A stretch of DNA of 64,000 nt from Sporocytophaga myxococcoides (GTDB lineage: Bacteria > Bacteroidota > Bacteroidia > Cytophagales > Cytophagaceae). The DNA lies in NCBI RefSeq assembly GCF_000775915.1, contig NZ_BBLT01000011.1:1-64000 (forward strand), given 5' to 3'. The translations under genes were made by a program, and so were the position numbers. Shown here piece after piece: positions 38,631 to 46,790 of the stretch (position 1 is its first letter; each line of letters opens with the position of its first letter). Under the pieces are notes generated by a model. That model was not told the DNA's origin, did no database searches, and saw nothing but the letters and a program-made list of their open reading frames with translations.

Positions 38631-40208
38631 ATGAGGAACATAGGTTCATTCATCTTTCTGATAGCTATTTTCTTCTTTCATTCTGTGGAAGGAGCTGGTA
38701 AAAAAAGTAGTTCAGGAAAAGAAGTAGAGGATAAACGATCTGTTGTAATAAAAGCAATAGAATCAGCTGAATTATATGACAAATCCGGAAAAACAAAAAG
38801 GGCAATTACGGAACTAGAAAAAATCATTGAGACGGCAAAGATCTGTGGAGATGAAAACCTACTGGCAAAGACTTATGAACTATTGATTCAGTTTAATCAT
38901 AAAACCGGTGCTCGCAAAAAAGAAGAAGAGTATACCTATTGGCTGAACTTAATTAAAACGGCAGCGGAAAAAAAGCAGCTGGAAAGGCAATCAAGGAAAA
39001 ATGAATTAGAAATAACCAAGCTACGAAAACAAAATCATGAAGCTGAAATAGATAAGCAGCAAACCGAAGAAGAGCTTAGTAAACAGACTGACGAATTAAA
39101 AAGAGCGAAAGATTCTTTAGATTTCCTTGATTTAAAGAATAAAGAACACCTTGCTCAGATAGACTTATTAAAAAAAGAAAGAGAGATTGAAGATTTAAAA
39201 ATTAAAGAGCAGGAATCAAGATTAAAAAATCAGGAACTTGTAATAAAGGAAAAAGATGCTCGACATAGGTTCATTACAGCGATCATCGCTTCCTTGATTT
39301 TAGGTATCATTACCCTTTCTGTATTAGCTTATGTAATTTATAAAAACTTACGTCAGAAGAGACTTTACAGTGAACAGATTGAAAAACAATTGGGTGTAAT
39401 TAAACATCAGCACGAGAACATTACCAATTCAATCAATTATGCTCAGAAAATTCAGAATGCAATGCTACCAAATGAGAGTGATTATCAGCATTTATTCGAA
39501 GATTCTTTTATCTTATTTAAGCCCAAAGATATAGTAAGTGGTGACTTTTACTGGTTTTTTAATGTAAATGAGGGGGATCGTGGAAATGAGGCAGGTACAG
39601 AAATAAGTAATAGAGTTATAATAGTAGCTGCAGATTGCACAGGTCATGGTGTTCCCGGAGCTTTGATGTCAATGGTTGGATACAACTTGTTAAACATGAT
39701 TGTATATAATAAAATTTATGAACCGCATTTAATACTCAGTGAACTTAATAAAAATGTAAGGTCTGCCCTTCAGCAGGACAAGAATGATAATAAAGATGGT
39801 ATGGACATGGCCTTATGTGTGATTAATCGTGAAAGTAAGACTATTGAATTTGCAGGAGCCAAGAACCCTATTATTGTCATTAAAAACGGAGAGATCGAGC
39901 ATTTAAAAGGTGACAAACATCCGATAGGCGGCTCTCAGGGCGAGGCTCACAGAGATTACACCAAACATACAATTTCTTACGATGGTGATACGCAGATCTA
40001 TATGTTCTCAGATGGATATGTAGATCAGTTTGGAGGACCTGAAAGTAAGAAATTTATGATAAAGAATTTAAAAGATCTGTTGTTGAAAATTCATAGGGAG
40101 CCATTCAATAAGCAAAAGGATATCCTGAATAAAACTATTGAAGAATGGAAGGGAACTAAGGAAAAGCAAATAGATGATATTTTGGTAATGGGCATGAAAG
40201 TGAACTAA
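38631..40208 (+). CDS. SpoIIE-type PP2C serine phosphatase with sensor region
   Basis: About 525 residues from the ATG at 38631, which gives a signal sequence (MRNIGSFIFLIAIFFFHSVEG); the in-frame ATG at 38496 is an alternative. The outer region is helical with TPR-like character, then a charged coiled coil (about 110-205), one membrane segment (FITAIIASLILGIITLSVLAY), a short linker and a C-terminal SpoIIE/PP2C domain (KPKDIVSGDFYW, AADCTGHGVPGALMSM, DKHPIGG, MFSDGYVDQFGG, DDILVMGMKVN). Such proteins are common Bacteroidota signalling phosphatases acting on anti-sigma antagonists; the substrate is unknown here. A detached 3' copy of a similar gene lies at 42293-42361. Confidence 0.85.
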   Translation: MRNIGSFIFLIAIFFFHSVEGAGKKSSSGKEVEDKRSVVIKAIESAELYDKSGKTKRAITELEKIIETAKICGDENLLAKTYELLIQFNHKTGARKKEEEYTYWLNLIKTAAEKKQLERQSRKNELEITKLRKQNHEAEIDKQQTEEELSKQTDELKRAKDSLDFLDLKNKEHLAQIDLLKKEREIEDLKIKEQESRLKNQELVIKEKDARHRFITAIIASLILGIITLSVLAYVIYKNLRQKRLYSEQIEKQLGVIKHQHENITNSINYAQKIQNAMLPNESDYQHLFEDSFILFKPKDIVSGDFYWFFNVNEGDRGNEAGTEISNRVIIVAADCTGHGVPGALMSMVGYNLLNMIVYNKIYEPHLILSELNKNVRSALQQDKNDNKDGMDMALCVINRESKTIEFAGAKNPIIVIKNGEIEHLKGDKHPIGGSQGEAHRDYTKHTISYDGDTQIYMFSDGYVDQFGGPESKKFMIKNLKDLLLKIHREPFNKQKDILNKTIEEWKGTKEKQIDDILVMGMKVN

Positions 40209-40214
40209 AGTAAA

Positions 40215-40253
40215 AATCCCAATAATACTATTTTTAGGAGTATCATTGGGATT
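40215..40253. terminator. Bidirectional hairpin terminator between 38631 and 40297
   Basis: AATCCCAAT-A-ATACT pairs with AGTAT-C-ATTGGGATT (one mismatch) around a short loop. It lies between convergent genes and can serve both. Confidence 0.6.
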
Positions 40254-40296
40254 GGGATATTCCACTTATTAAACGAATACCAACTTAAGGAAAACT

Positions 40297-40644
40297 TCAC
40301 CTCCTTGAAAGGGAGAATCTTATTGTAGCAAAAATTCCAATTACTTCAAAAGCTGCAATTCCTGCTACAGCCCACCAGTATTTTTTAAGAAGATGTTTTG
40401 CTATTGGTACAATTACTTTTTTTCCTTCCTCAGTTTTAAGAAAAGCAACAACTGCATTAACTGCTGCATCTGTTCCCATTGCCGCTATTGGGCTAACTGC
40501 ATCTGATAAAGCCCCTTCAGCTTGCTGAACCAGTTTGCCTTCTTTTGAGCCAACGTCTTTTGTAACATCCACAGTTTGTTCTACTGCGGAACCTTTTTGA
40601 GTCACTGATTCTCCTACATTCTTAATTGTATCTGAAATGCCCAT
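40297..40644 (-). CDS. Small hypothetical protein with C-terminal membrane anchor
   Basis: A 115-residue protein with a hydrophilic, mainly helical N-terminal two thirds (TIKNVGESVTQKGSAVEQTV, GKLVQQAEGALSDA) and one C-terminal transmembrane segment (WWAVAGIAAFEVIGIFATI) ending in basic residues. No signal peptide. A GGAGGA-type ribosome-binding site lies just upstream of the start. No family recognised; the sequence resembles stress-type helical proteins only in composition. Confidence 0.6.
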   Translation of the reverse strand: MGISDTIKNVGESVTQKGSAVEQTVDVTKDVGSKEGKLVQQAEGALSDAVSPIAAMGTDAAVNAVVAFLKTEEGKKVIVPIAKHLLKKYWWAVAGIAAFEVIGIFATIRFSLSRR

Positions 40645-40790
40645 TTTATATCTCCTCCTTCCTCCTGATATTTATTTCTTATATAACAAAATTGGTAAGG
40701 GTATTAGTTGTGTTTGCATCATGTATTTCGATTAAATCAAAAGTTCTTGGGAGGATAAAGTTAATGGGTATCGTGACCAAGAGAAGAGCG

Positions 40791-40850
40791 TAAAAAAGCA
40801 AGAGTCCGAGCAACAGCAAAAAACTTCTCTTGCTCAATACTCAGACTCTT
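40791..40850. repeat. Hairpin repeat, copy A
   Basis: Bases 40791-40819 are identical to 43376-43404, and 40825-40843 to 43417-43435; only the short segment between differs in length. Each copy folds on itself (GCAAGAGT/ACTCTTG and GAGCAA/TTGCTC). It lies just after the stop of the minus-strand reductase gene 40857, so it may act as its terminator. Confidence 0.65.
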
Positions 40851-40856
40851 GTTGTA

Positions 40857-41414
40857 TCAGGAGCGCTTCAAAAGCTCAGGCTCATATGTAAATTGTACAA
40901 CTCCTGATCTGAAAACATCAGTCTTAATTAATCTCAAGTTGATGCGTTCTTTTAAATTTTCAAATAAAGGCTTTCCACTACCTAAAGCTACAGGATGAAT
41001 AGAAATTTTATAGATATCAATAAGTCCTGAATTTATAAATGTCTTTATGAGGCTTGCTCCTCCGTATAGCCAGATATCTTTTCCCTCCTGCTTTTTTATC
41101 TCTGCTACTTTATTTGCTATGTCGGAAGTAATGAAAGTTGCTTTTTCACTTTGTCTGTTTTGGCTTGAAAAAACAAATTTTTTCTTGGAATGAATTCCTT
41201 GCCACATCGCCACTTCTGCCGGGCTTGTATTCTCGTCGGGTTGAAAATTTCCCCAGGCATCATAACTCACTCTACCATAAAATATCGTGTCAATGGTTGA
41301 TATGAAAGCATCAAAGTTCATATCATCATCCATTATACACCAATCAATTTCTCCATTTGGGCCTTCAATAAACCCATCCAGGGTCATTGCTAGATTTAAA
41401 ATTACCTTTCTCAT
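40857..41414 (-). CDS. RibD/DHFR-like reductase
   Basis: A 185-residue protein of the RibD C-terminal/dihydrofolate-reductase-like family (YwjB/YyaP type): MRKVILNLAMTLDGFIEGPN, YGRVSYDAWGNF, IWLYGGASLIKTFINSGLID, HPVALGSGKPLF. Such proteins bind NADPH; substrates are usually unknown. It lies upstream of hairpin repeat copy A. The AraC regulator 41480 is on the same strand immediately upstream, so the two may be linked in regulation. Confidence 0.85.
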   Translation of the reverse strand: MRKVILNLAMTLDGFIEGPNGEIDWCIMDDDMNFDAFISTIDTIFYGRVSYDAWGNFQPDENTSPAEVAMWQGIHSKKKFVFSSQNRQSEKATFITSDIANKVAEIKKQEGKDIWLYGGASLIKTFINSGLIDIYKISIHPVALGSGKPLFENLKERINLRLIKTDVFRSGVVQFTYEPELLKRS

Positions 41415-41479
41415 ATAAACATGTTTTGAGTAAAATTAAAGACTAGCGAGTTCCTGAACTTTGGAGAAATGCGACAAAA

Positions 41480-42214
41480 TTAAAGTTGAGATGGAGCAAG
41501 TCCGGTGTTCCTTTTTATTTCATTGGTAAGATGAGAATGGTCATAATAACCGCATTCAAAGGCAATGTCTAATAAGCTTCGTTCCTGATCAGAATTTCTA
41601 ATTATTGACATAGCATTTTGAAATCGAACGATATTTGAATATTCTTTTGGCGTAATGCCTATATGAGTTTTAAAATTTCGTTCTAGTTGTCTTACTGTTG
41701 TATTGTTTCTTTTTGAAATTTCATAAATACTAAGTTGGCCATTTGATTTATGAATATCTTCAATAACTGATTGGAGAGGCTGGTGGTTAATTTTAGTCCT
41801 ATCAATAAAAAATCTGTTGAGATAATTTAAAGGACTCTTACTGATTTTTTCGAAGCTAAAGGATTGTCGAGGATCAAGCGCTATTGTAGAATTTGTCAAT
41901 TCACATTGAGGGGCATATTTATAAAAAACTGAAAATGCAGCTGGTTTCAAGCATACGCCTACTAGATGAGTGTTAGCATCAATAAAGCTATCCTTAAAGG
42001 AAGTCATAGCCCCTACGGCATATGTTTTACCATAGTCCATAGAAACCAGGCCATTGTCAGTTCTGCAGGTATCTCCTAAATTAATAACCAGTCCAGAGCA
42101 TCCATCAGGATAGGTGCGTTCCCACTGACCATCGTTAACTTCTCCCTTCAATTCCCAAAAGGAGTGAATATAAGGCGCTAATTCTATAGAAGGTTTAAGG
42201 TTTTGATATTTCAT
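41480..42214 (-). CDS. AraC-family transcriptional regulator
   Basis: A 244-residue protein. The N-terminal about 130 residues (LAPYIHSFWELKGEV, YPDGCSGLVINLGD, LVGVCLKPAAFSVFY) match the DUF6597-type sensor region of Bacteroidota AraC regulators. The C-terminal part carries two helix-turn-helix motifs (LSIYEISKRNNTTVRQLERNF; LLDIAFECGYYDHSHLTNEI). It may control the reductase gene 40857, encoded 65 bases downstream on the same strand. Confidence 0.88.
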   Translation of the reverse strand: MKYQNLKPSIELAPYIHSFWELKGEVNDGQWERTYPDGCSGLVINLGDTCRTDNGLVSMDYGKTYAVGAMTSFKDSFIDANTHLVGVCLKPAAFSVFYKYAPQCELTNSTIALDPRQSFSFEKISKSPLNYLNRFFIDRTKINHQPLQSVIEDIHKSNGQLSIYEISKRNNTTVRQLERNFKTHIGITPKEYSNIVRFQNAMSIIRNSDQERSLLDIAFECGYYDHSHLTNEIKRNTGLAPSQL

Positions 42215-42292
42215 TGCTCTTGAGAGTAATTTTTTATTCTTACTTCTAAAGATTATATAAACGTAGTTTCATTAATTTAATTGACATTAAAC

Positions 42293-42361
42293 CTGGTGGG
42301 GAGAGAAATTAAAGAAAAACAGATAGATGATATATTGGTGATGGGATCAAGCCTTCATTAA
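42293..42361 (+). pseudogene. 3' fragment of a SpoIIE-type phosphatase gene
   Basis: The frame reads LVGREIKEKQIDDILVMGSSLH then stop, matching the C-terminus of the phosphatase at 38631 (EWKGTKEKQIDDILVMGMKVN). Nothing upstream of 42293 continues the match. It is the stranded end of a second phosphatase gene, suggesting that the segment 40,250-42,290 was inserted or that a neighbouring copy was deleted. Confidence 0.7.
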
Positions 42362-42381
42362 AATTATGAAGGCTTTATTTT
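42349..42381. terminator. Bidirectional terminator at 3' end of XRE gene
   Basis: AAGCCTTCAT (42349-42358) pairs perfectly with ATGAAGGCTT (42366-42375), with flanking A/T runs. It overlaps the stop region of the minus-strand XRE gene and the end of the phosphatase fragment. Confidence 0.6.
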
Positions 42382-42716
42382 TTCAGCTTCTTTTCCATCT
42401 CTGCAAGCAGTTTCTTTTGGAGTGATATAATTTCTTTATCCTTTGCCCTTAACTCCTTTTCTTTCTCCTGTAATTGCTTTCGGCACTTCTCCAACTCAGA
42501 AACAGAGTCAGACCCATAGGTGAGAATTTCAATAACAGTTACTTCTAGCACTTTTGCAATTTTTTCCAGATCCTCAATGGTAACACTTGTCTTATCTGTT
42601 TCAATTCTTGTATAGGTAGCCTTAGAGATTTCCGTTTCATATACAACATCATCCTGTGTAAGCCCTTTAGACTGACGAATTGCTTTTAGTTTTTTACCTA
42701 GAGATAAATTTTTCAT
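42375..42716 (-). CDS. XRE-family regulator with coiled-coil tail
   Basis: The ATG at 42716 gives MKNLSLGKKLKAIRQSKGLT, the usual short approach to the first helix, and 113 residues; an upstream in-frame start at 42761 would add 15 residues. The HTH_XRE domain covers about 5-62 (KGLTQDDVVYETEISKATYTRIE). The remaining residues are a charged coiled coil (ELEKCRKQLQEKEKELRAKD), probably for dimerisation. A perfect inverted repeat at 42773-42794, upstream, is a good autoregulatory operator candidate. The gene at 42854 is divergent. Confidence 0.82.
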   Translation of the reverse strand: MKNLSLGKKLKAIRQSKGLTQDDVVYETEISKATYTRIETDKTSVTIEDLEKIAKVLEVTVIEILTYGSDSVSELEKCRKQLQEKEKELRAKDKEIISLQKKLLAEMEKKLKK

Positions 42717-42772
42717 GGGTCTGGTAAAACTAGCAGCAATTTTGCGCTGATATAAACTCAAATTTGATAACT

Positions 42773-42794
42773 AAATAATCAAAATTGATTATTT
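42773..42794. promoter_or_regulatory. Inverted repeat, candidate XRE operator
   Basis: AAATAATCA and TGATTATTT are perfect inverted arms around four bases, located between the divergent XRE gene and the gene at 42854. The position fits an operator controlling both; this is inference. Confidence 0.5.
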
Positions 42795-42853
42795 ATGTTT
42801 GCAAAGAATATTTAAATAATTAATTTAGCAATCTATTTAACCAGCTAAATATC

Positions 42854-43198
42854 ATGGAAGAAAAGCCAACCAGAGACACCTACAGTTACTCAGAGATCAA
42901 AAATCTCAGAGCAAAAATTCATTACCTTGAAGTTCTTGTCATGAACCTAAACAACGAGGTATTAAAATATGAAACCAAATTCATTACTAAAGCAGAGCTA
43001 AATCTTAATCTACTTGTCCTGCTGAATAAGATTGAAAGAGAAATACAGATGATTGGAAGTATAATGGCGTTAAGGTATGATAAAAGCTATAATTTTTATC
43101 GAGTTGATAATAAAACTCATGATTTAGTTCTTCTCGAAACACTCTATCCGGGAGAAGAGCTAATTGAATTATCAGGAGAGTTAATAGTGTTCATATAA
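42854..43198 (+). CDS. Small hypothetical protein, divergent from XRE gene
   Basis: A 114-residue protein without signal peptide or membrane segment. The N-terminal half is helical and probably coiled (EIKNLRAKIHYLEVLVMNLN), the second half contains strands (YNFYRVDNKTHDLVLLETLYP, ELSGELIVFI). Not recognised. Its divergent position from the XRE regulator, with an operator-like repeat between them, suggests shared regulation. Confidence 0.55.
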   Translation: MEEKPTRDTYSYSEIKNLRAKIHYLEVLVMNLNNEVLKYETKFITKAELNLNLLVLLNKIEREIQMIGSIMALRYDKSYNFYRVDNKTHDLVLLETLYPGEELIELSGELIVFI

Positions 43199-43375
43199 AA
43201 AATTATGAAAGGCCTATGATTGTACTTCTTTGTATTGAGGAGGTTTTAATTGACTGCATGGACTTACTCACAGAAATGAGCGTTTAAATACTACAATAAG
43301 CCATTGAGTTTAGATGATCTAATTGAGATATCCCTGGTATAATAAAATCCTTCGAAAACTCATAGGTGGGCTTAA

Positions 43376-43445
43376 TAAAAAAGCAAGAGTCCGAGCAACA
43401 GCAACAGAAGGAAAATTTCTCTTGCTCAATACTCACCCTCTTGCT
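43376..43445. repeat. Hairpin repeat, copy B
   Basis: Second copy of the element at 40791-40850, with a slightly longer centre. It lies immediately 3' of the minus-strand tRNA-Arg gene and so may terminate it. Confidence 0.65.
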
Positions 43446-43451
43446 GTTCAG

Positions 43452-43523
43452 TAGCCTCGACAGGAATCGAACCTGTATCAAAAGTTTAGGAAACTTCTAT
43501 TCTATCCATTGAACTACGAGGCC
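43452..43523 (-). tRNA. tRNA-Arg (anticodon CCT)
   Basis: Reading the minus strand: seven-base-pair acceptor stem (GGCCTCG with CGAGGCT), anticodon stem GAAGT/ACTTT with loop TTCCTAA giving anticodon CCT, and T arm ACAGG-TTCGATT-CCTGT. The discriminator is A. CCA is not encoded. It lies downstream of hflX on the same strand, 33 bases after its stop. Confidence 0.9.
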
Positions 43524-43556
43524 TCAAAAATGAGGGTGCTAAAATATATATTTTCC

Positions 43557-44771
43557 TCAATAAATCAAATAATTCGGGTAGATCATCAGGTGTTTTTCTT
43601 TGACCTTCTGACCTATGATCTCCCTTAATTCATCAATATTCTCTCTCTGAGTAGCGCTTATAAAAACCGTCGCAAACTGATTTTTATTAAGATAACTCGA
43701 CTTCAATTGCTCCAGGGATGCCTTTATAACCTCTGCCTCACTTATTTTCTCTCCATCAAGCTCACTTTGCTCGACTTCTGGATGATATTGATCTATTTTA
43801 TTGAATACAAGTATTACAGGCTTATCAGCTGCTTTGATATCAGCCAGGGTAGCATTTACAACTTCAATATGTTCTTCAAATGATGGATGGCTAATATCCA
43901 CTACATGAATCAATATATCCGCTTCCCTTACTTCATCCAATGTTGATTTAAAACTCTCAATCAGCGTTGTCGGCAATTTTCTTATAAAACCTACTGTATC
44001 AGACAGCAAATATGGAATATTCAGATAATTGATCTTTCTGACAGTCGCATCAACGGTTGCAAAAAGCTTGTTTTCAGCAAATACATCAGATTTGGAAAGC
44101 AGATTCATAAGGGTTGATTTACCGACATTGGTATATCCTACCAATGCAACCCTTACAATATCCGTTCTGGATTTTCTCTGAGTGGCATTTTGCATGTCAA
44201 TCTTTTTCAGCTTCTCTTTCAGAAGCGTAATCTGGTCACGAATAACCCGCTTATCGGTTTCAATTTCTTTCTCTCCAGATCCCCCCCTGGTTCCGGTACC
44301 TCCTCTTTGTCTTTCAAGGTGTGTCCACATTCTTGTAAGACGAGGGAGCAGGTATTGATAACGGGCGAGCTCAACCTGAGTTCTGGCCTGAGCAGTCTGT
44401 GCCCTGTTCATGAAGATTTCAAGAATAAGCAGACTGCGATCATATATTCTTACCTTAAGCTCATTCTCAAGGTTTTTTAATTGAGAAGGAGAAAGGTCAT
44501 CATCAAAAATAACCCTGTTTACAGAATGAGCGGTCACATATGCCTGTATCTCTTCGAGCTTTCCTTTACCTATAAAAGTACGACGATCAGGATGGTCTAC
44601 CTTTTGGGTAAACCATGCAAGTGTCTCTACCCCAGCAGTGCTGGCAAGAAATGCCAGTTCTTCAAGGTATTCCTTAGCCCTGTCCTGAGGTTGTCTTTTA
44701 TGAATAAGCGCTACAAGTATCGCTGTTTCTACTGCCTTTTTTGTCTCTTGTCCTGTATTTGTTTTCATCAC
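43557..44771 (-). CDS. hflX: GTPase HflX
   Basis: A 404-residue protein of the HflX family, ribosome-associated GTPases that split stalled ribosomes. The N-terminal HflX domain (DRAKEYLEELAFLASTAGVE, FIGKGKLEEI) is followed by the glycine-rich GTGTRGGSGEKEIETDKR linker and a G domain with GYTNVGKSTLMN (G1), DTVGFIRKLP (G3) and NKID (G4). Length is normal. tRNA-Arg follows on the same strand. Confidence 0.95.
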   Translation of the reverse strand: MMKTNTGQETKKAVETAILVALIHKRQPQDRAKEYLEELAFLASTAGVETLAWFTQKVDHPDRRTFIGKGKLEEIQAYVTAHSVNRVIFDDDLSPSQLKNLENELKVRIYDRSLLILEIFMNRAQTAQARTQVELARYQYLLPRLTRMWTHLERQRGGTGTRGGSGEKEIETDKRVIRDQITLLKEKLKKIDMQNATQRKSRTDIVRVALVGYTNVGKSTLMNLLSKSDVFAENKLFATVDATVRKINYLNIPYLLSDTVGFIRKLPTTLIESFKSTLDEVREADILIHVVDISHPSFEEHIEVVNATLADIKAADKPVILVFNKIDQYHPEVEQSELDGEKISEAEVIKASLEQLKSSYLNKNQFATVFISATQRENIDELREIIGQKVKEKHLMIYPNYLIY

Positions 44772-44819
44772 GTAAAAGCAACAATATTTTTTTGCATCTT
44801 ATTCACAGTAAAGAGAAAA

Positions 44820-45491
44820 CTATTTCTTCAGTGTATTAATATAAAGAACCAGATTATCTATTTCCTGTTCAGACAATCTGCCTTCATAGCCGGCCATCAC
44901 ACCTCTTCCCTTTAGAATCATTTCTTTTTTCTGAGCATCAGAAAGCTGGGAAGCGGTAAGATCTTTTGCACCTGCAAGGCCTTGTTTCCCATCTATACCA
45001 TGACATCTTGAACATTCCTGCTCATATATTGCTTTCGCATTGCTTAGAGCATTGTCAGCATTTTCCTGAATTATTCCTTCAGATGCTGATGAAGATTCAT
45101 CAGATACAGCTGCCGGAACTTCGATTTTCTGCTTTGTCAGTGTTATGCTTTTTGTAAGTGCAATACCTAACACGTAAAAGAAGCCCAATAAAGCAATTAC
45201 GGTTAAAGCTTTGTTTTTCTTTTTAAGACCAACAATTCCTAAAGGAATACAGGCCAGCACAATTACAATTTTAGCAATAATATAAGGTTGAGTATTTTTC
45301 GTTGCGTAAAGTAGATATCCTCCTGTGATCAGGATAAGTGCACCCATAATCATCTCCAAAACCTTGGTCTTTTCCCTTATTTTGTCGAGTTGCTCGTATC
45401 TATTTAACAGTAAAAGAACCGTTTTAATAATAAATGTAATCAAGAAGATTACCACCACAAGATTATGTGTGTGCAAAAAGCCTTTGGTCAT
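44820..45491 (-). CDS. SirB2-like membrane protein fused to cytochrome c
   Basis: A 223-residue protein. Residues 1-115 have four membrane helices (HNLVVVIFLITFIIKTVLLL, MGALILITGGYLLYAT) as in SirB2-family proteins. After a serine/acidic linker, residues about 150-223 form a class I cytochrome c domain with the haem motif CSRCH (Cys160, Cys163, His164) and a candidate Met ligand in GVMAGYEGRLS. The domain should face the periplasm and take part in electron transfer; the partner is unknown. The gene is divergent from the glycosyltransferase 45565. Confidence 0.85.
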   Translation of the reverse strand: MTKGFLHTHNLVVVIFLITFIIKTVLLLLNRYEQLDKIREKTKVLEMIMGALILITGGYLLYATKNTQPYIIAKIVIVLACIPLGIVGLKKKNKALTVIALLGFFYVLGIALTKSITLTKQKIEVPAAVSDESSSASEGIIQENADNALSNAKAIYEQECSRCHGIDGKQGLAGAKDLTASQLSDAQKKEMILKGRGVMAGYEGRLSEQEIDNLVLYINTLKK

Positions 45492-45564
45492 AAAATTATA
45501 TTTGTTTCAACCCAAAATTAATTTTTAGTTTGTAAAAAATCTAATTTATATAGGTAACGGTATA

Positions 45565-46698
45565 ATGAAAATTGCTATTTCTGTCAATTCTAGCTGGAAC
45601 ATTTTCAATTTCCGATTGGGACTTGCCAGACATTTAATGAATTGCGGATTTGAAGTATATGCAATTTCTCCGGAAGATGAATTTTCTCCAGAACTTATCA
45701 GTGCAGGCCTTGGATATTTTCCAGTCAACGTTCAGAGCAAAGGCAGCAGCATGTTCCATGACATCCGATACATGCTGAAGCTCAGGTCAATCTATAGAAG
45801 AATTAAACCTGATCTCATCTTACACTATACGATTAAGCCCAATATTTATGGAACCCTAGCTGCTGCAAGCCTTGGAATTCCTGTGATTAATAATGTATCC
45901 GGGCTTGGAACTGTTTTTTTACATGATAATTTTTCCACAAAAATTGCCAAAGCGCTTTACAGACTGGCATTCAAATTTCCCCAGAAGGTATTTTTTCAGA
46001 ATGAAGATGATAGAAGCTTATTCGTCAGAAAAAATCTGATTGCTTTCAATAAAACTGCTTTGATCCCCGGATCTGGCGTTGATACAGAAAAATTTCGCCC
46101 CAATGAAAGAAAGAGTTTTAAGAAAGGAGATCCTTTTAGGTTTTTGCTTGTTGCAAGGCTGCTCTATGATAAGGGAATTATCGAATACATAAAAGCAATA
46201 GAGTTAATCAGGTCAAGAACAGATGCTGTATTTATGCTTGCCGGGAGTCTTGATGAAGAAACAAAGCTTGGAATTCCCGCTTCTCAGCTGGAAGACTGGA
46301 TAAACAAGGGCTTAATTGAATACAAAGGTTTTGAAAAGAATTCTCTCAAATTGTACCATGAAGCAGATTGTGTAGTCTTGCCAAGTTATAGAGAAGGCAC
46401 TTCCAAAAGCCTGCTTGAAGCTGCATCGTGTGGAATACCGATAGTTACGACTGATGTGCCAGGTTGCAGGGAAGTTGTTGAAGACGGGATTAATGGATTT
46501 TTGTGCAAAGTCAAAGACCCAAAGGACCTGGGAATGAAAATGGAAGCCTTGTACAACTTGCCGGAAGAAGCATATTCAAAAATGTCTATTAAATCGCGGG
46601 AAAAAGCTCAAAAGCAATTTGATGAAAAAATAGTTATTAAAACTTATGAAACTTCAATTAGGCAAATTTTAGAAGAGAAAATTGCTCAAAAACTATAA
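45565..46698 (+). CDS. Family 4 glycosyltransferase
   Basis: A 377-residue GT-B fold glycosyltransferase (GT4 type). N-terminal motifs VNSSWNIFNFRLGLARHL and IKPDLILHYTIKPNIYGTLA; C-terminal donor site with LLVARLLYDKGIIEYIKA, VLPSYREGTSKSLLEAASCG and VTTDVPGCREVVEDG (E-x7-E type motif). It resembles PglA/CapM-type transferases that act on lipid-linked sugars. It is the first gene of the exopolysaccharide cluster. Confidence 0.9.
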   Translation: MKIAISVNSSWNIFNFRLGLARHLMNCGFEVYAISPEDEFSPELISAGLGYFPVNVQSKGSSMFHDIRYMLKLRSIYRRIKPDLILHYTIKPNIYGTLAAASLGIPVINNVSGLGTVFLHDNFSTKIAKALYRLAFKFPQKVFFQNEDDRSLFVRKNLIAFNKTALIPGSGVDTEKFRPNERKSFKKGDPFRFLLVARLLYDKGIIEYIKAIELIRSRTDAVFMLAGSLDEETKLGIPASQLEDWINKGLIEYKGFEKNSLKLYHEADCVVLPSYREGTSKSLLEAASCGIPIVTTDVPGCREVVEDGINGFLCKVKDPKDLGMKMEALYNLPEEAYSKMSIKSREKAQKQFDEKIVIKTYETSIRQILEEKIAQKL

Positions 46699-46790
46699 TT
46701 TAAGAGAAAATAATACATTTCCTCTTTCATTTACCCTTATTTCAAATTTGCAGTTAAAAATAGTTGAAAATCTTTACTAAATTTGATCAT

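Noticed and set aside
42717-42761. Longer start of the XRE gene at 42761
   Set aside because: Possible, but it adds 15 residues before the first helix and brings the start within 12 bases of the operator-like repeat; the ATG at 42716 is more typical.
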